A stretch of DNA of 64,000 nucleotides from Micromonospora pallida (GCF_900090325.1 NZ_FMHW01000002.1:7007001-7071000); one strand, 5' to 3'. Counted from the first letter of the stretch, positions 55,877 to 63,362 are shown. The notes: a model not told the origin generated them from the sequence alone. Numbers and translations: made by a program.

Positions 55877-58039
55877 GTGGGCGTGCACTCAGCGGCGGAA
55901 CAGGTGCTGGCCGGGCTCGACCCCGAGCAGCGGACGGCGGTGACCGCGCCCGCCGGGCCGGTCTGCGTCCTGGCCGGCGCGGGCACCGGGAAGACCCGCG
56001 CGGTCACCTCCCGGATCGCCCACCGGGCGCTGACCGGGGCGATCTCGCCCCGGCACGTGCTCGCGGTGACCTTCACCGCGCGGGCCGCCGCCGAGATGCG
56101 TGCCCGGCTGACCGCGCTGGGCGTCGCCGGGGTGCAGGCACGCACCTTCCACGCCGCCGCGCTGCGCCAGATGCGCTACTTCGCCCCCCGCCTGCTGCAC
56201 GGCCGGGAACTGCCCGAACTGCTGGACAGCAAGGTCCGGCTGGTCACCATGGCCGCCACCCGGGCCGGGCTGCGGACCGACCGGGCCGCCGCCCGCGACC
56301 TGGCCGGCGAGATCGAGTGGGCCAAGTCGTCCCTGGTTGAACCGGGCGAGTACGTCGTCGCCGCGGCCAAGGCGCAGCGCGAGACCCCGCACGAGCCGGC
56401 GAAGGTGGCCGAGGTCTTCACCGCGTACGAGACGGTCAAGCGGGCCAACGGCGTGATCGACTTCGAGGACCTGCTCCGGGCCGCCGTCTGGGGGATCGAG
56501 GAGCATCCGGACGTCGCCGAGCAGATCCGGGCCCAGTACCGGCACTTCGTGGTCGACGAGTACCAGGACGTCAACCCGTTGCAGCAGCGACTGCTGGACG
56601 CCTGGCTCGGCGGGCGGGACGACCTCACCGTGGTCGGGGACGCCAGCCAGACCATCTACTCGTTCACCGGCGCGACCTCGGCGTACCTGGTGGACTTCCC
56701 GCGTCGGCACCGGGGGGCGGTGGTGGTCCGGCTGGTCCGCGACTACCGCTCCACCCCGCAGGTGGTGGGGCTGGCCAACGCGGTGATCGCCCAGGCGCGC
56801 GGCACCGAGGCCCGGCTCCGGCTGGAACTGGTCGGGCAGCGTCCCACCGGCCCCGAGCCGGAGCTGCGGATCTTCACCGACGAGCCGGCTGAGGCGGCGG
56901 CGGTCGCCGCGCGCTGCCGGCAGCTCGTCGCCGCCGGCACCCCGGCCCGGGAGATCGCCGTGCTGTTCCGCACCAACGCGCAGTCCGAGGCGTACGAGGA
57001 GGCGCTCACCGAGGTCGGGGTCCCGTACGTGGTGCAGGGCGCGGAACGTTTCTTCGAGCGGGTCGAGGTACGCCAGGCGATGGTGGCGCTGCGCGCCGCC
57101 ACCCGGTCGATCCCGGGCGAGACGCCGCTGCCGGCCGCCGTGGTCGAGGCGCTCGCCGGCGTCGGCTGGGCACCGGACACGCCCCCGGCCGGCGGCGCGG
57201 CCCGGGAACGGTGGGAGGCGCTCGCCGCGCTGGTCCAGCTCGCCGAGGAGTACGCGGCGACCCCGCCGGTGCTGCCCATCGGCGAGGCGGCGACGGTGGA
57301 ACGGCCGGTCACCCTCACCGACTTCACCGAGGAACTGCACCGGCGGGCCGCCCAGCAGCACGTGCCCACCGTCGAGGGGGTCACCCTGGCCTCGCTGCAC
57401 TCGGCCAAGGGGCTGGAGTGGGACGCCGTCTTCCTGGTCGGGCTCGCCGAGGGCACCCTGCCGACCGGGTACGCCAAGACCGCCGAGCAGGTGGAGGAGG
57501 AGCGGCGGCTGCTCTACGTCGGGATCACCCGGGCCCGTCAGTCGCTCTGGTTGTCGTACGCCTCGGCGCGCTCGCCGGGTGGGCGGAACCGGCGTCCCTC
57601 GCGCTTCCTGCCGCAGCTCGACCGCTCAGGTGGCACCGAACGGGCCGGCGGCGGCGGTACGGTCCGGCGCGGCGAGCGCCGCCGGAACCTGGTGGTCTCC
57701 TGCCGGATCTGCGGGGCGACGCTGCTCGCCGGGGCGGACCGTAAGCTCGGCCGCTGTCCGACCTGTCCGTCCGACGTGGACGAGGAGCTGCTGGAACGGC
57801 TCCGGGACTGGCGGCAGCGGGTGGCCGGGACGCAGCGGGTGCCGGCGTACGTGGTCTTCACCGACGCGACCCTGACCGCGCTGGCCGAGCGGCGGCCGGA
57901 GCGCCCCGAGGAGTTGATAGCCATTGCCGGTATCGGCCCCCGCAAGCTGGGCCTATACGGCGAATCCGTGCTGGCCCTGGTGGGTGGTGCGACGGTCGAC
58001 GCGGTCTGCCCGGAAGAAAGTTTGGAAAACCCGTCGTAA
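55877..58039 (+). CDS. uvrD2: DNA helicase UvrD2
   Basis: This superfamily I helicase has 720 residues. Walker A is GAGTGKTRAVTSR (about 34), the Walker B region VVDEYQDVNPLQQ (about 227), and later motifs include HSAKGLEWDAVFLVG and LLYVGITRARQSL. The C-terminal part has the tetracysteine module CRICG-x-CPTC (about 609-629) and an HRDC domain (RPEELIAIAGIGPRKLGLYGE). This arrangement distinguishes actinobacterial UvrD2 from UvrD1. The start is GTG; a second GTG two codons on is possible. Its stop codon lies inside the AT-rich element of the whiB7 promoter. Confidence 0.95.
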   Translation: MGVHSAAEQVLAGLDPEQRTAVTAPAGPVCVLAGAGTGKTRAVTSRIAHRALTGAISPRHVLAVTFTARAAAEMRARLTALGVAGVQARTFHAAALRQMRYFAPRLLHGRELPELLDSKVRLVTMAATRAGLRTDRAAARDLAGEIEWAKSSLVEPGEYVVAAAKAQRETPHEPAKVAEVFTAYETVKRANGVIDFEDLLRAAVWGIEEHPDVAEQIRAQYRHFVVDEYQDVNPLQQRLLDAWLGGRDDLTVVGDASQTIYSFTGATSAYLVDFPRRHRGAVVVRLVRDYRSTPQVVGLANAVIAQARGTEARLRLELVGQRPTGPEPELRIFTDEPAEAAAVAARCRQLVAAGTPAREIAVLFRTNAQSEAYEEALTEVGVPYVVQGAERFFERVEVRQAMVALRAATRSIPGETPLPAAVVEALAGVGWAPDTPPAGGAARERWEALAALVQLAEEYAATPPVLPIGEAATVERPVTLTDFTEELHRRAAQQHVPTVEGVTLASLHSAKGLEWDAVFLVGLAEGTLPTGYAKTAEQVEEERRLLYVGITRARQSLWLSYASARSPGGRNRRPSRFLPQLDRSGGTERAGGGGTVRRGERRRNLVVSCRICGATLLAGADRKLGRCPTCPSDVDEELLERLRDWRQRVAGTQRVPAYVVFTDATLTALAERRPERPEELIAIAGIGPRKLGLYGESVLALVGGATVDAVCPEESLENPS

Positions 58040-58074
58040 TTCGTTTGCCCTCGCCCCAGGAGGCGGCATAGCCT
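58037..58074 (+). promoter_or_regulatory. WhiB7-type promoter of whiB7
   Basis: TTGCCC (58045-58050) and TAGCCT (58069-58074) are 18 bp apart. An AT-rich element (TAATT, 58037-58041) lies 3 bp before the -35. This is the layout of WhiB7-activated promoters, where the AT-hook contacts the AT-rich element next to sigma factor. Autoactivation is inferred. Confidence 0.7.
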
Positions 58075-58165
58075 CAGGACACACCTCGCGCGCGGCCCAT
58101 CGTGGCTGCTCACGGGGGATGAACCGAGTCGATTAACGAGCGAACACATGGAGGAGGTGGCACCG

Positions 58166-58420
58166 ATGGAGAGCTTCGTCTACGAGCGCCCGGCGGCGCT
58201 GCCCGCCGTCCTCGCTCCGCTGTCGGCTGCCTGGGCCGCCCTGACCGTTGGGCTCCCAGTTCCGCAGGCGCACCAGACCCAGGATCAGGCCGAGCTGGTC
58301 CTGACCGTCGCGCCGAATGGAATTGAGGGGATCAGTGGCTTCACGGGCAAGGGTGTCGAAACCGCCATGAAGCGGCGGCTGGACGTCCGCGGTGTTCCAC
58401 CTCGAGGGAGACCGGTCTGA
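58166..58420 (+). CDS. Upstream ORF in the whiB7 leader
   Basis: This is an 84-residue frame reading MESFVYERPAALPAVLAPLS. ATG 58166 has an excellent GGAGGAGG site; an ATG at 58148 in the same frame is less well placed. Its end (DVRGVPPRGRPV) overlaps the sequence that could pair with the terminator arm. No domain was recognised. As in other whiB7 leaders, ribosome stalling in this ORF probably controls read-through into whiB7. Confidence 0.65.
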   Translation: MESFVYERPAALPAVLAPLSAAWAALTVGLPVPQAHQTQDQAELVLTVAPNGIEGISGFTGKGVETAMKRRLDVRGVPPRGRPV

Positions 58421-58443
58421 TCATCAGACCACCGGCTCACCTC

Positions 58444-58487
58444 GAGGCCGCGGAACCCGCTACCGGGATCCGCGGCCTCAGTTTTTT
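58444..58487 (+). terminator. Attenuator: intrinsic terminator upstream of whiB7
   Basis: 10-bp stem GAGGCCGCGG/CCGCGGCCTC with an inner CCCG/CGGG pairing, followed by six T (58482-58487). It stands 64 nt before the whiB7 start. The direct repeat CACCTCGAGG (58398-58407 and 58438-58447) and an upstream CCGCGG could form the alternative antiterminator. Confidence 0.85.
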
Positions 58488-58551
58488 GTCCCGCCGAAGA
58501 ACGTCGGAAACGCGATCCACGAGATCGAAGTGAGAGAGAGGTGACCGGGCG

Positions 58552-58917
58552 ATGAGTCTGGCGTTGGCCCCGTTCGACGCGAACGTCGAGCTGGAGGCGA
58601 ACCTGCCCTGCCGGAAGTTCGACCCCGACCTGTGGTTCTCCGACTCGCCCACCGAGCTGGAAGTGGCCAAGTCGCTCTGCGGGGACTGCCCGCTGCGCGT
58701 CGAGTGCCTCGCCGGCGCGGCGGAGCGGGCCGAGCCGTGGGGTGTCTGGGGCGGCGAAATCTTCGAGCGTGGCGCGGTCGTCCCGCGCAAGCGGCCCCGT
58801 GGTCGCCCGCGCAAGGAGGACGTCGCCCGGGACGCCGCGCTCCGGGTCGAGGCCGAGGCGCGACTGGCGGCCACCGGGCTGGCCACGTCCCGCAACACGG
58901 TCCGGCTGGCGGCCTGA
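58552..58917 (+). CDS. whiB7: WhiB7, antibiotic-responsive transcription activator
   Basis: This 121-residue WhiB protein has four cluster cysteines (20, 43, 46, 52), the GVWGGE turn (64-69) and, right after it, an AT-hook RKRPRGRPRK (79-88), which is specific to WhiB7/WblC. It binds the principal sigma factor and turns on intrinsic antibiotic-resistance and redox genes when translation is inhibited. The start is ATG. Upstream lie a WhiB7-type promoter, a leader ORF and an intrinsic terminator. It is followed by a small conserved gene in the same transcript. Confidence 0.95.
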   Translation: MSLALAPFDANVELEANLPCRKFDPDLWFSDSPTELEVAKSLCGDCPLRVECLAGAAERAEPWGVWGGEIFERGAVVPRKRPRGRPRKEDVARDAALRVEAEARLAATGLATSRNTVRLAA

Positions 58918-58918
58918 C

Positions 58919-59149
58919 ATGAACCCGATCCGCGCTCGCGCCGGTGTCGCACCGGCCAGCAAATTGATCAACCCGAACGTCCGTTACGGAGTTACTGAGA
59001 TGCAACTACTTCAAGAAGCGTTGTCCCGGGCTCGAATGCGTCGGCCTCAGGCCGGTCGTACCACCACGAGCACTGAGGCAACCCGATCCGCCCGTACCGT
59101 CGCCATGGCCAGCCGTCAGCGATCGGCCCGCGAGTTGGGCGTTCTGTAA
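58919..59149 (+). CDS. Small basic protein cotranscribed with whiB7
   Basis: This is a 76-residue protein. The core LINPNVRYGVTEMQLLQEALSRARMR resembles a short protein found after wblC/whiB genes in other actinomycetes (from memory; not checked). The rest is Thr/Arg/Ser-rich. ATG 58919 is 1 nt after the whiB7 stop with no ribosome site of its own, so it is translationally coupled to whiB7. Function unknown. Confidence 0.7.
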   Translation: MNPIRARAGVAPASKLINPNVRYGVTEMQLLQEALSRARMRRPQAGRTTTSTEATRSARTVAMASRQRSARELGVL

Positions 59150-59160
59150 CCACCATGAAC

Positions 59161-59202
59161 CGCGGGGGCGGTCGGGCCGGTGCCGGCCCGACCGCCCCCG
59201 CG
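59161..59202 (+). terminator. Terminator of the whiB7 transcript
   Basis: Perfect 18-bp G+C stem (59161-59178 with 59185-59202) and 6-nt loop, 11 nt after the stop codon. Confidence 0.85.
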
Positions 59203-59220
59203 TGGCGTTCCGCCCCCGCT

Positions 59221-59389
59221 GGCGCGAAGCCGGGGAGCCGGCATTCTCGGCCCCACCGGCGCATGGCTGGGGAGCCGGCATTCTCGGCCTCACCGGCGTG
59301 TAGCCGGGGAGCCGGCGTTCTCAGCTCCACCGGCGCGGAGCTGGTGTTCTCAGCCCGCTGGCGCGAAGCCGGGGAGCCAGCGTTCGAGG
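59221..59389. repeat. 37-bp tandem repeat array at the 3' end of the ABC1 kinase gene
   Basis: Units of 37 bp at 59221, 59258 and 59295, a shortened unit at 59332, and a last copy from 59360 inside the coding end of the kinase gene. The unit corresponds, reversed, to the codons for RWLPGFAP, so the array appears to have grown by duplication of the gene end into the gap. Confidence 0.85.
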
Positions 59390-60702
59390 ATTCCCCGGTA
59401 GGGGGCCTTCGCCTCCAGTTGGCAGAGCACCCCGATGGAGCCGAGCGTCACCCGGTGGATGAGCAGGTACGACGGGGGCAGGTTGAGCTGCCGGCCCAAC
59501 TGGTAGGCCGACGACCGGGGGCTGGCGATCCGGGCCGCCTCGGCGCGAAGCCAGGCCCGGGTGAACTGGAACTCCTCGGTCGCCACCGGTGCCAGCATCG
59601 GCTGGACGAAGTCCAGCACCGCCTGCGCGTCGATCGGCTCGTCGGCGGGGACGAAGCCCTCGACCCGCAGCCCCTCCACCACCGCCTCGGCCTCGCCGCG
59701 CAGGGCCAACCCGGCCAGCCGGCCGATCGGCTCCGGCGTACCCTCCGGCATCCGGGCCACCGCGCCGAAGTCGATCACACCGAGCCGGCCGTCGGGCAGC
59801 ATCCGGAAGTTGCCCGGGTGCGGGTCGGCGTGCAGCAGCCCGGCCCGGGCCGGGGCGGAGAGGTGCAGGACGGCCATCAACCGGCCCGCCTCGTCGCGCT
59901 CCTCCGGAGTGCCCTCGCGGATGATCTGCGCCAGCGGGGTGCCCGCCACCCACTCGGTGACCAACACCCGGGGGGCGGCGGCGACCACCGCCGGGATGAA
60001 GATCTCCGGGTCGTCCGCGTACGCCGCCGCGAACGCCCGCTGTGACTCGGCCTCCAGCTCGTAGTCGAGTTCCTCGGTGATCCGCTCCCGCAGCTCGGCG
60101 AGGAGCGGTTTGACGTCCAGGCCGGGCTGGATCGCCCGGAACATGCCACCCAGCCGGGAGAGCTGTTTCAGGTCGGCCAGGAGGGCGTCCCCGGCGCCCG
60201 GGTACTGGATCTTGACAGCGACCGGACGCCCGGTCGGCGCGGCCGACTTCCGCCGTCCGGTGGTCGCCTCCCGCCAGACCGCCCGGTGCACCTGGCCGAT
60301 GCTGGCCGCGGCGGCGGGGGTGTCGTCGAACTCCAGGAACCGGTTCCGCCAGTCCGGTCCGAGCTGCTCGGCGAGCACCCGGTGCACGGTGGCCGCGGGC
60401 AGCGGCGGAGCCGCCTCCTGCAACTTGGTCAGCGCCTGCCGGTACGGCGCGGCGACCTCCTCCGGCAGGGCGGCCTCGAACACCGACAGCGCCTGGCCGA
60501 ACTTCATCGCCCCGCCCTTGAGCTGCCCGAGCACGCTGAACAACTGCTCGGCTGTTCGTTGCTGGATCTCGGCGGAGATCACCTCGGAGGCCAGCCCGGT
60601 GACGCGCTTTCCCATGCCGAGGACGGTCCGTCCGGCGAAGCCGAGCGGCAGTGCGGCGAGCTTGGCGGTCCGGGACACGGCCCGGCGCGGGATATCCGTC
60701 AC
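59350..60702 (-). CDS. ABC1/UbiB (AarF)-family atypical kinase
   Basis: The 450-residue protein has the UbiB family marks: KFGQ in GGAMKFGQALS (about residue 67), the Ala-rich nucleotide loop AAAASIGQVHRA, AVKIQYP, and the catalytic HADPHPGNF with IDFGA. UbiB proteins are ATPases that assist quinone or lipid handling; M. tuberculosis Rv3197 is the likely counterpart next to whiB7. GTG 60702 overlaps the stop of the ThiF-like gene (GTGA). The last codons lie in the tandem repeat array. Confidence 0.93.
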   Translation of the reverse strand: MTDIPRRAVSRTAKLAALPLGFAGRTVLGMGKRVTGLASEVISAEIQQRTAEQLFSVLGQLKGGAMKFGQALSVFEAALPEEVAAPYRQALTKLQEAAPPLPAATVHRVLAEQLGPDWRNRFLEFDDTPAAAASIGQVHRAVWREATTGRRKSAAPTGRPVAVKIQYPGAGDALLADLKQLSRLGGMFRAIQPGLDVKPLLAELRERITEELDYELEAESQRAFAAAYADDPEIFIPAVVAAAPRVLVTEWVAGTPLAQIIREGTPEERDEAGRLMAVLHLSAPARAGLLHADPHPGNFRMLPDGRLGVIDFGAVARMPEGTPEPIGRLAGLALRGEAEAVVEGLRVEGFVPADEPIDAQAVLDFVQPMLAPVATEEFQFTRAWLRAEAARIASPRSSAYQLGRQLNLPPSYLLIHRVTLGSIGVLCQLEAKAPYRGILERWLPGFAPAG

Positions 60703-61868
60703 CCGGCCATTGTTACTGACCGAGCCGCCTCGGTGCTGCTCTGCTGCCGGGCCCGAGGTAGTGGGGTGGGTCTCGCGCTGGCGACGGGCCCGGTCGCCGG
60801 CGCCGCGCGCCTCGCTCGCCGGACGGAGTGACCGCAGCCGCAGTCGGGGTGTGGCGGCCAGAACCGCCGCCCGAACCGGCCGGCGCCGGCAACCTCGATC
60901 GCCGCGCCGACGGTCTCGGGAACCCCGCCGTCGACGTGGCTGAGCGACTCCGCCGTGGCCAGGGCGACGGCGGCGAGGAGGGTGGCGACCCCGCAGGCCG
61001 GGGCCGGATCGTCGCCGGCGAGCTGGGCGGCGAGCGCCGGCCAGGCCGGGTCGCGGTCCAACCGGTGCAGGTCGAGACAGTTGAGGCACGGTCCGACCGG
61101 GGGCCGGACCAGGGGACCGATCACCGGTACGCCGTCGCGGAGCGCGAGCATCAGGTGTGGCTGCCGACGGCGGGCGAACCCGGCGGCGAGCAGTGCGGCC
61201 GGTCGGTCGACGCCCACCTGGACCACCAGGTCGGCCCGGCGGCGCCGGACCGGACGGGTGACCGTGCTGGCCGCGGTACGGGCGATCGCGTCCGCCACCG
61301 CCTCGGCGGTGTGCCGGCCGACATCCGTGGGCAGAAGCCCGGCGCCGACCAGATCCGCCGGGCGCACCCGGCCGCCCAGGTCGGGCTCGACGTGCCCGAC
61401 GCCAGCCTGGGCCAGGGCCACGGCGACCGGCCCGCCGAGCCGTCCCCCGCCGCTGACCACGACCCGGGCGGCCCGGCGACGCCGGAGCACCTGGGCCGGA
61501 GTGCCGGGCAGGTCGGCGGCGTTGAGGGCGAGCGCGTCCGCCTCGTCGGTCAGCCGGGCCCGGTCCGGGTCGGCGAGACCGGTGGGGAGCAGGGTGTGCG
61601 CGGCGACCACCAGCCCGGCGGCCCGGAGCGTCTCCAGCAGGCTGCGCGCGTCGTCGCGGTCGACGCGGATCCGGGTGGCGTGGTCGAGGATGTGCCGCTC
61701 GCTGTGCGCGCCGTCGAGCAGGTCGAGCAGCCGGACGGCGCGCGGGTTGGCCACCTCGAGCAGGACGGCCCGGCCGGGATCGAGGCCGAGCTGCAGCGTG
61801 TGACGGTCGCGCCAGAGTCGGGTGAGTCCGGGCAGCAGCGTCGGCCGGGGAAGTGTGGCATGGGTCAT
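60699..61868 (-). CDS. ThiF/E1-like protein, TOMM cyclodehydratase-related
   Basis: The protein has about 389 residues. The N-terminal part (LTRLWRDRHTLQLGLDPGRAVLLEV) resembles the peptide-binding domain of TOMM (thiazole/oxazole-modified peptide) cyclodehydratase partners. The ThiF-like nucleotide fold follows (RVVVSGGGRLGGPVAVALAQAGVGHVE, GPLVRPPVGPCLNCLDLHRLDRDPAWPALAAQL). Cys pairs CLNC and CGC could bind zinc. No YcaO gene or precursor peptide is in the window. ATG 61868 is preferred, but an ATG at 61898 is possible. The gene overlaps the UbiB-family gene (GTGA), so the two are expressed together. Confidence 0.8.
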   Translation of the reverse strand: MTHATLPRPTLLPGLTRLWRDRHTLQLGLDPGRAVLLEVANPRAVRLLDLLDGAHSERHILDHATRIRVDRDDARSLLETLRAAGLVVAAHTLLPTGLADPDRARLTDEADALALNAADLPGTPAQVLRRRRAARVVVSGGGRLGGPVAVALAQAGVGHVEPDLGGRVRPADLVGAGLLPTDVGRHTAEAVADAIARTAASTVTRPVRRRRADLVVQVGVDRPAALLAAGFARRRQPHLMLALRDGVPVIGPLVRPPVGPCLNCLDLHRLDRDPAWPALAAQLAGDDPAPACGVATLLAAVALATAESLSHVDGGVPETVGAAIEVAGAGRFGRRFWPPHPDCGCGHSVRRARRAAPATGPVASARPTPLPRARQQSSTEAARSVTMAG

Positions 61869-61908
61869 GGTGACCAATGGTGACCGTGTCCAGACCATCC
61901 GTCGATCG

Positions 61909-61971
61909 TTGTCCACAGCCCGACGGCGTTCTCTCCAGGGTTATCCACAACCCGCTGGCGGGTTTTCCACA
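61909..61971 (-). promoter_or_regulatory. Cluster of three DnaA boxes
   Basis: TTGTCCACA (61909-61917), TTATCCACA (61941-61949) and TTTTCCACA (61963-61971), all in the same direction on the plus strand and 32 and 22 bp apart. The first matches the Streptomyces consensus, the second the E. coli consensus. They lie immediately upstream of the ThiF-like gene. Confidence 0.75.
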
Positions 61972-62010
61972 ACCGGCGGGTAACCATCTTGGTCACCGGA
62001 CGGTCACAAC

Positions 62011-62046
62011 GGGGAGGAGGCGGCCCCACAGCGTCGCCCCCTCCCC
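62011..62046 (-). terminator. Terminator of the DUF5679 gene
   Basis: 11-bp stem with one mismatch (62011-62021 with 62036-62046), 14-nt loop. A small hairpin GGTCTGA-CGG-TCAGACC at 62051-62067 overlaps the stop codon. Confidence 0.6.
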
Positions 62047-62060
62047 GGTCGGTCTGACGG

Positions 62061-62228
62061 TCAGACCTTCGCCTTGCCGAGAATCCGGTTCACTGTTGTG
62101 CCGCAGACCGGGCACTTGCCCTTGGCCATGTTCATGCCGGTCTTGGAAACCTCGACCTTGCCTTCGAAGTCGCGCTTCTCCTTGCACTTGACGCAGTAAC
62201 CGTTGTAGGTCTGGGCCTGGTCGGCCAC
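62061..62228 (-). CDS. DUF5679 zinc-ribbon protein
   Basis: The 55-residue protein has two CxxC knuckles (CVKC and CPVC) separated by a basic beta segment (KEKRDFEGKVEVSKTGMNMAKGK), the DUF5679 pattern. GTG 62228 has GAGGAGGG just upstream. Small zinc ribbons of this type often contact nucleic acid or RNA polymerase; the role here is unknown. Confidence 0.88.
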   Translation of the reverse strand: MADQAQTYNGYCVKCKEKRDFEGKVEVSKTGMNMAKGKCPVCGTTVNRILGKAKV

Positions 62229-62399
62229 GGTGCCCTCCTCGTCTCGTCCGCCGGTTCGATGCCGGCGGCTGCCCGGCGGCGGGCCTCGGGGGCACCGGCG
62301 CTGGGATCTTCTGCGCGGTCACGCTCGTGACCGCTGGTCCGGCGGACCCTACCCAGGTGTGGGTGGTTCCATGTCAGCGATCTATCGACACTGTGAGCT

Positions 62400-62640
62400 A
62401 GTCGACGTCGAGAGTGTGCATGCCGAATTAGGTCGGATAAGTCAGTTTGGCGGGGACACGCCGGGTGAACCGTCCCGAAGTGGTCGACGGGCACCCCCGG
62501 TGCCGCCGTCCCAGGGAAGATCACCTAACGTGGAAAGGTCCGGGTCAAGGCCAGCCCGGCGACCCGCCACCGAGGGTGATCGGCGCGCCGTCCGGAGTCG
62601 GGTGGCGGCCTGCCGGATGGGCCCGCAAACATTTTTTTTC
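62400..62640 (+). ncRNA. Candidate structured RNA ending in a T8 run
   Basis: No ORF with gene-like codon use is found between 62229 and 62762. The stretch holds a compact hairpin (62486-62510, stems GACGG and GCACC) and a larger branched one (62549-62623, with an 8-bp CCGCCACC/GGTGGCGG stem). Eight consecutive T follow at 62632-62639, which is very unusual for this GC content. The 5' end is not known. Confidence 0.35.
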
Positions 62641-62718
62641 GGACTGGACGCCATCAACCTGGAGTTTCCGGGCGCGTGTCGGTGGGTTGACCCTTGCGGA
62701 CCCCTGGTCAGAACGCAT

Positions 62719-62763
62719 TAGCTTTCCCATGTGACCGGCACCCGAGGCTGCGCGGGCCAGTGA
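62719..62763 (+). promoter_or_regulatory. Possible leaderless upstream ORF before the YgjP-type gene
   Basis: TAGCTT (62719-62724) is 6 nt before GTG 62731, which opens a 10-residue frame (MTGTRGCAGQ). Its stop overlaps the next ATG (TGATG at 62761). The main gene has no ribosome site of its own. Confidence 0.35.
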
Positions 62764-63293
62764 TGGCAGGCGCGCGGAAACCCGTCGTCGAAGTGCGGCG
62801 CAGTCAGCGTCGGCGACGTACGGTGTCCGCGTACCGGGACGGGGAACGGGTGGTCGTCCTCATCCCGGACCAGTTCTCCCGGGCCGAAGAGACCGAGTGG
62901 GTCGACCGGATGCTCGCCCGGCTCGCGGCGCGCGAGGACAGGCCGGCCCGGAGCGACGCCGAACTGCTCCAACGAGCCCACCGGCTGATCGGCCTCTACC
63001 TGCCGGAGCACCGTCGGGCAGCGGTCCCCGCGAGCGTCCGGTGGGTGACCAACCAGAACGGCCGCTGGGGTTCGTGCACACCGGCCGACCGGACCATCCG
63101 CCTCTCGCACCGACTTCAGGACATGCCCGACTGGGTGATCGACTACGTCCTCCTGCACGAGCTGGCCCATCTCATCGTGCCGAGCCACAACGCCTCGTTC
63201 TGGGCCCTGGTCTGCCGCTACCCGAAGGCCGAGCGGGCCCGTGGCTACCTCGAGGGAATCGCGTCGGTGGCCGGCGGGCCGCTCACCGACTGA
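62763..63293 (+). CDS. YgjP-type (DUF45, M48-like) zinc metallopeptidase
   Basis: The 176-residue protein carries the DUF45 pattern. RSQRRRRTVSAYRDGERVVVLIP is near the N-terminus, WGSCTPADRTIRLSHRLQDMPDWVIDYVLLHELAHLIVPSHNASFW has the zinc motif HELAH (about 133), and NASFWALVCRYPKAERARGYL is near the end. It is a minimal metallopeptidase (WLM-like) with unknown substrate. The ATG has no good ribosome site and overlaps a short upstream frame. Confidence 0.88.
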   Translation: MAGARKPVVEVRRSQRRRRTVSAYRDGERVVVLIPDQFSRAEETEWVDRMLARLAAREDRPARSDAELLQRAHRLIGLYLPEHRRAAVPASVRWVTNQNGRWGSCTPADRTIRLSHRLQDMPDWVIDYVLLHELAHLIVPSHNASFWALVCRYPKAERARGYLEGIASVAGGPLTD

Positions 63294-63296
63294 ACC

Positions 63297-63362
63297 GACC
63301 CGCCGCCGGACCGTTGCCGACCCGCCGCCGGGACGCTGCCGACAGGGCTGACCCGCCGCCGG
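63297..63362. repeat. GACCCGCCGCCGG repeats
   Basis: The 13-mer occurs at 63297-63309, 63319-63331 and 63350-63362 in the 148-bp gap after the YgjP-type gene. Confidence 0.5.

Noticed and set aside
59221..59389. CRISPR array
   Set aside because: Units are directly adjacent without unique spacers and match the end of a neighbouring gene.
61900..61990. Chromosomal origin of replication
   Set aside because: Only three DnaA boxes, no AT-rich unwinding element and no dnaA/dnaN/recF neighbours.
62400..62640. 6C RNA or tmRNA
   Set aside because: Loops do not contain the required six-cytosine runs, and no tRNA-like ends or tag frame are present.
62442..62734. Short frames on both strands in the T8 region
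   Set aside because: Poor codon use, no ribosome sites, and they cut across the predicted hairpins.
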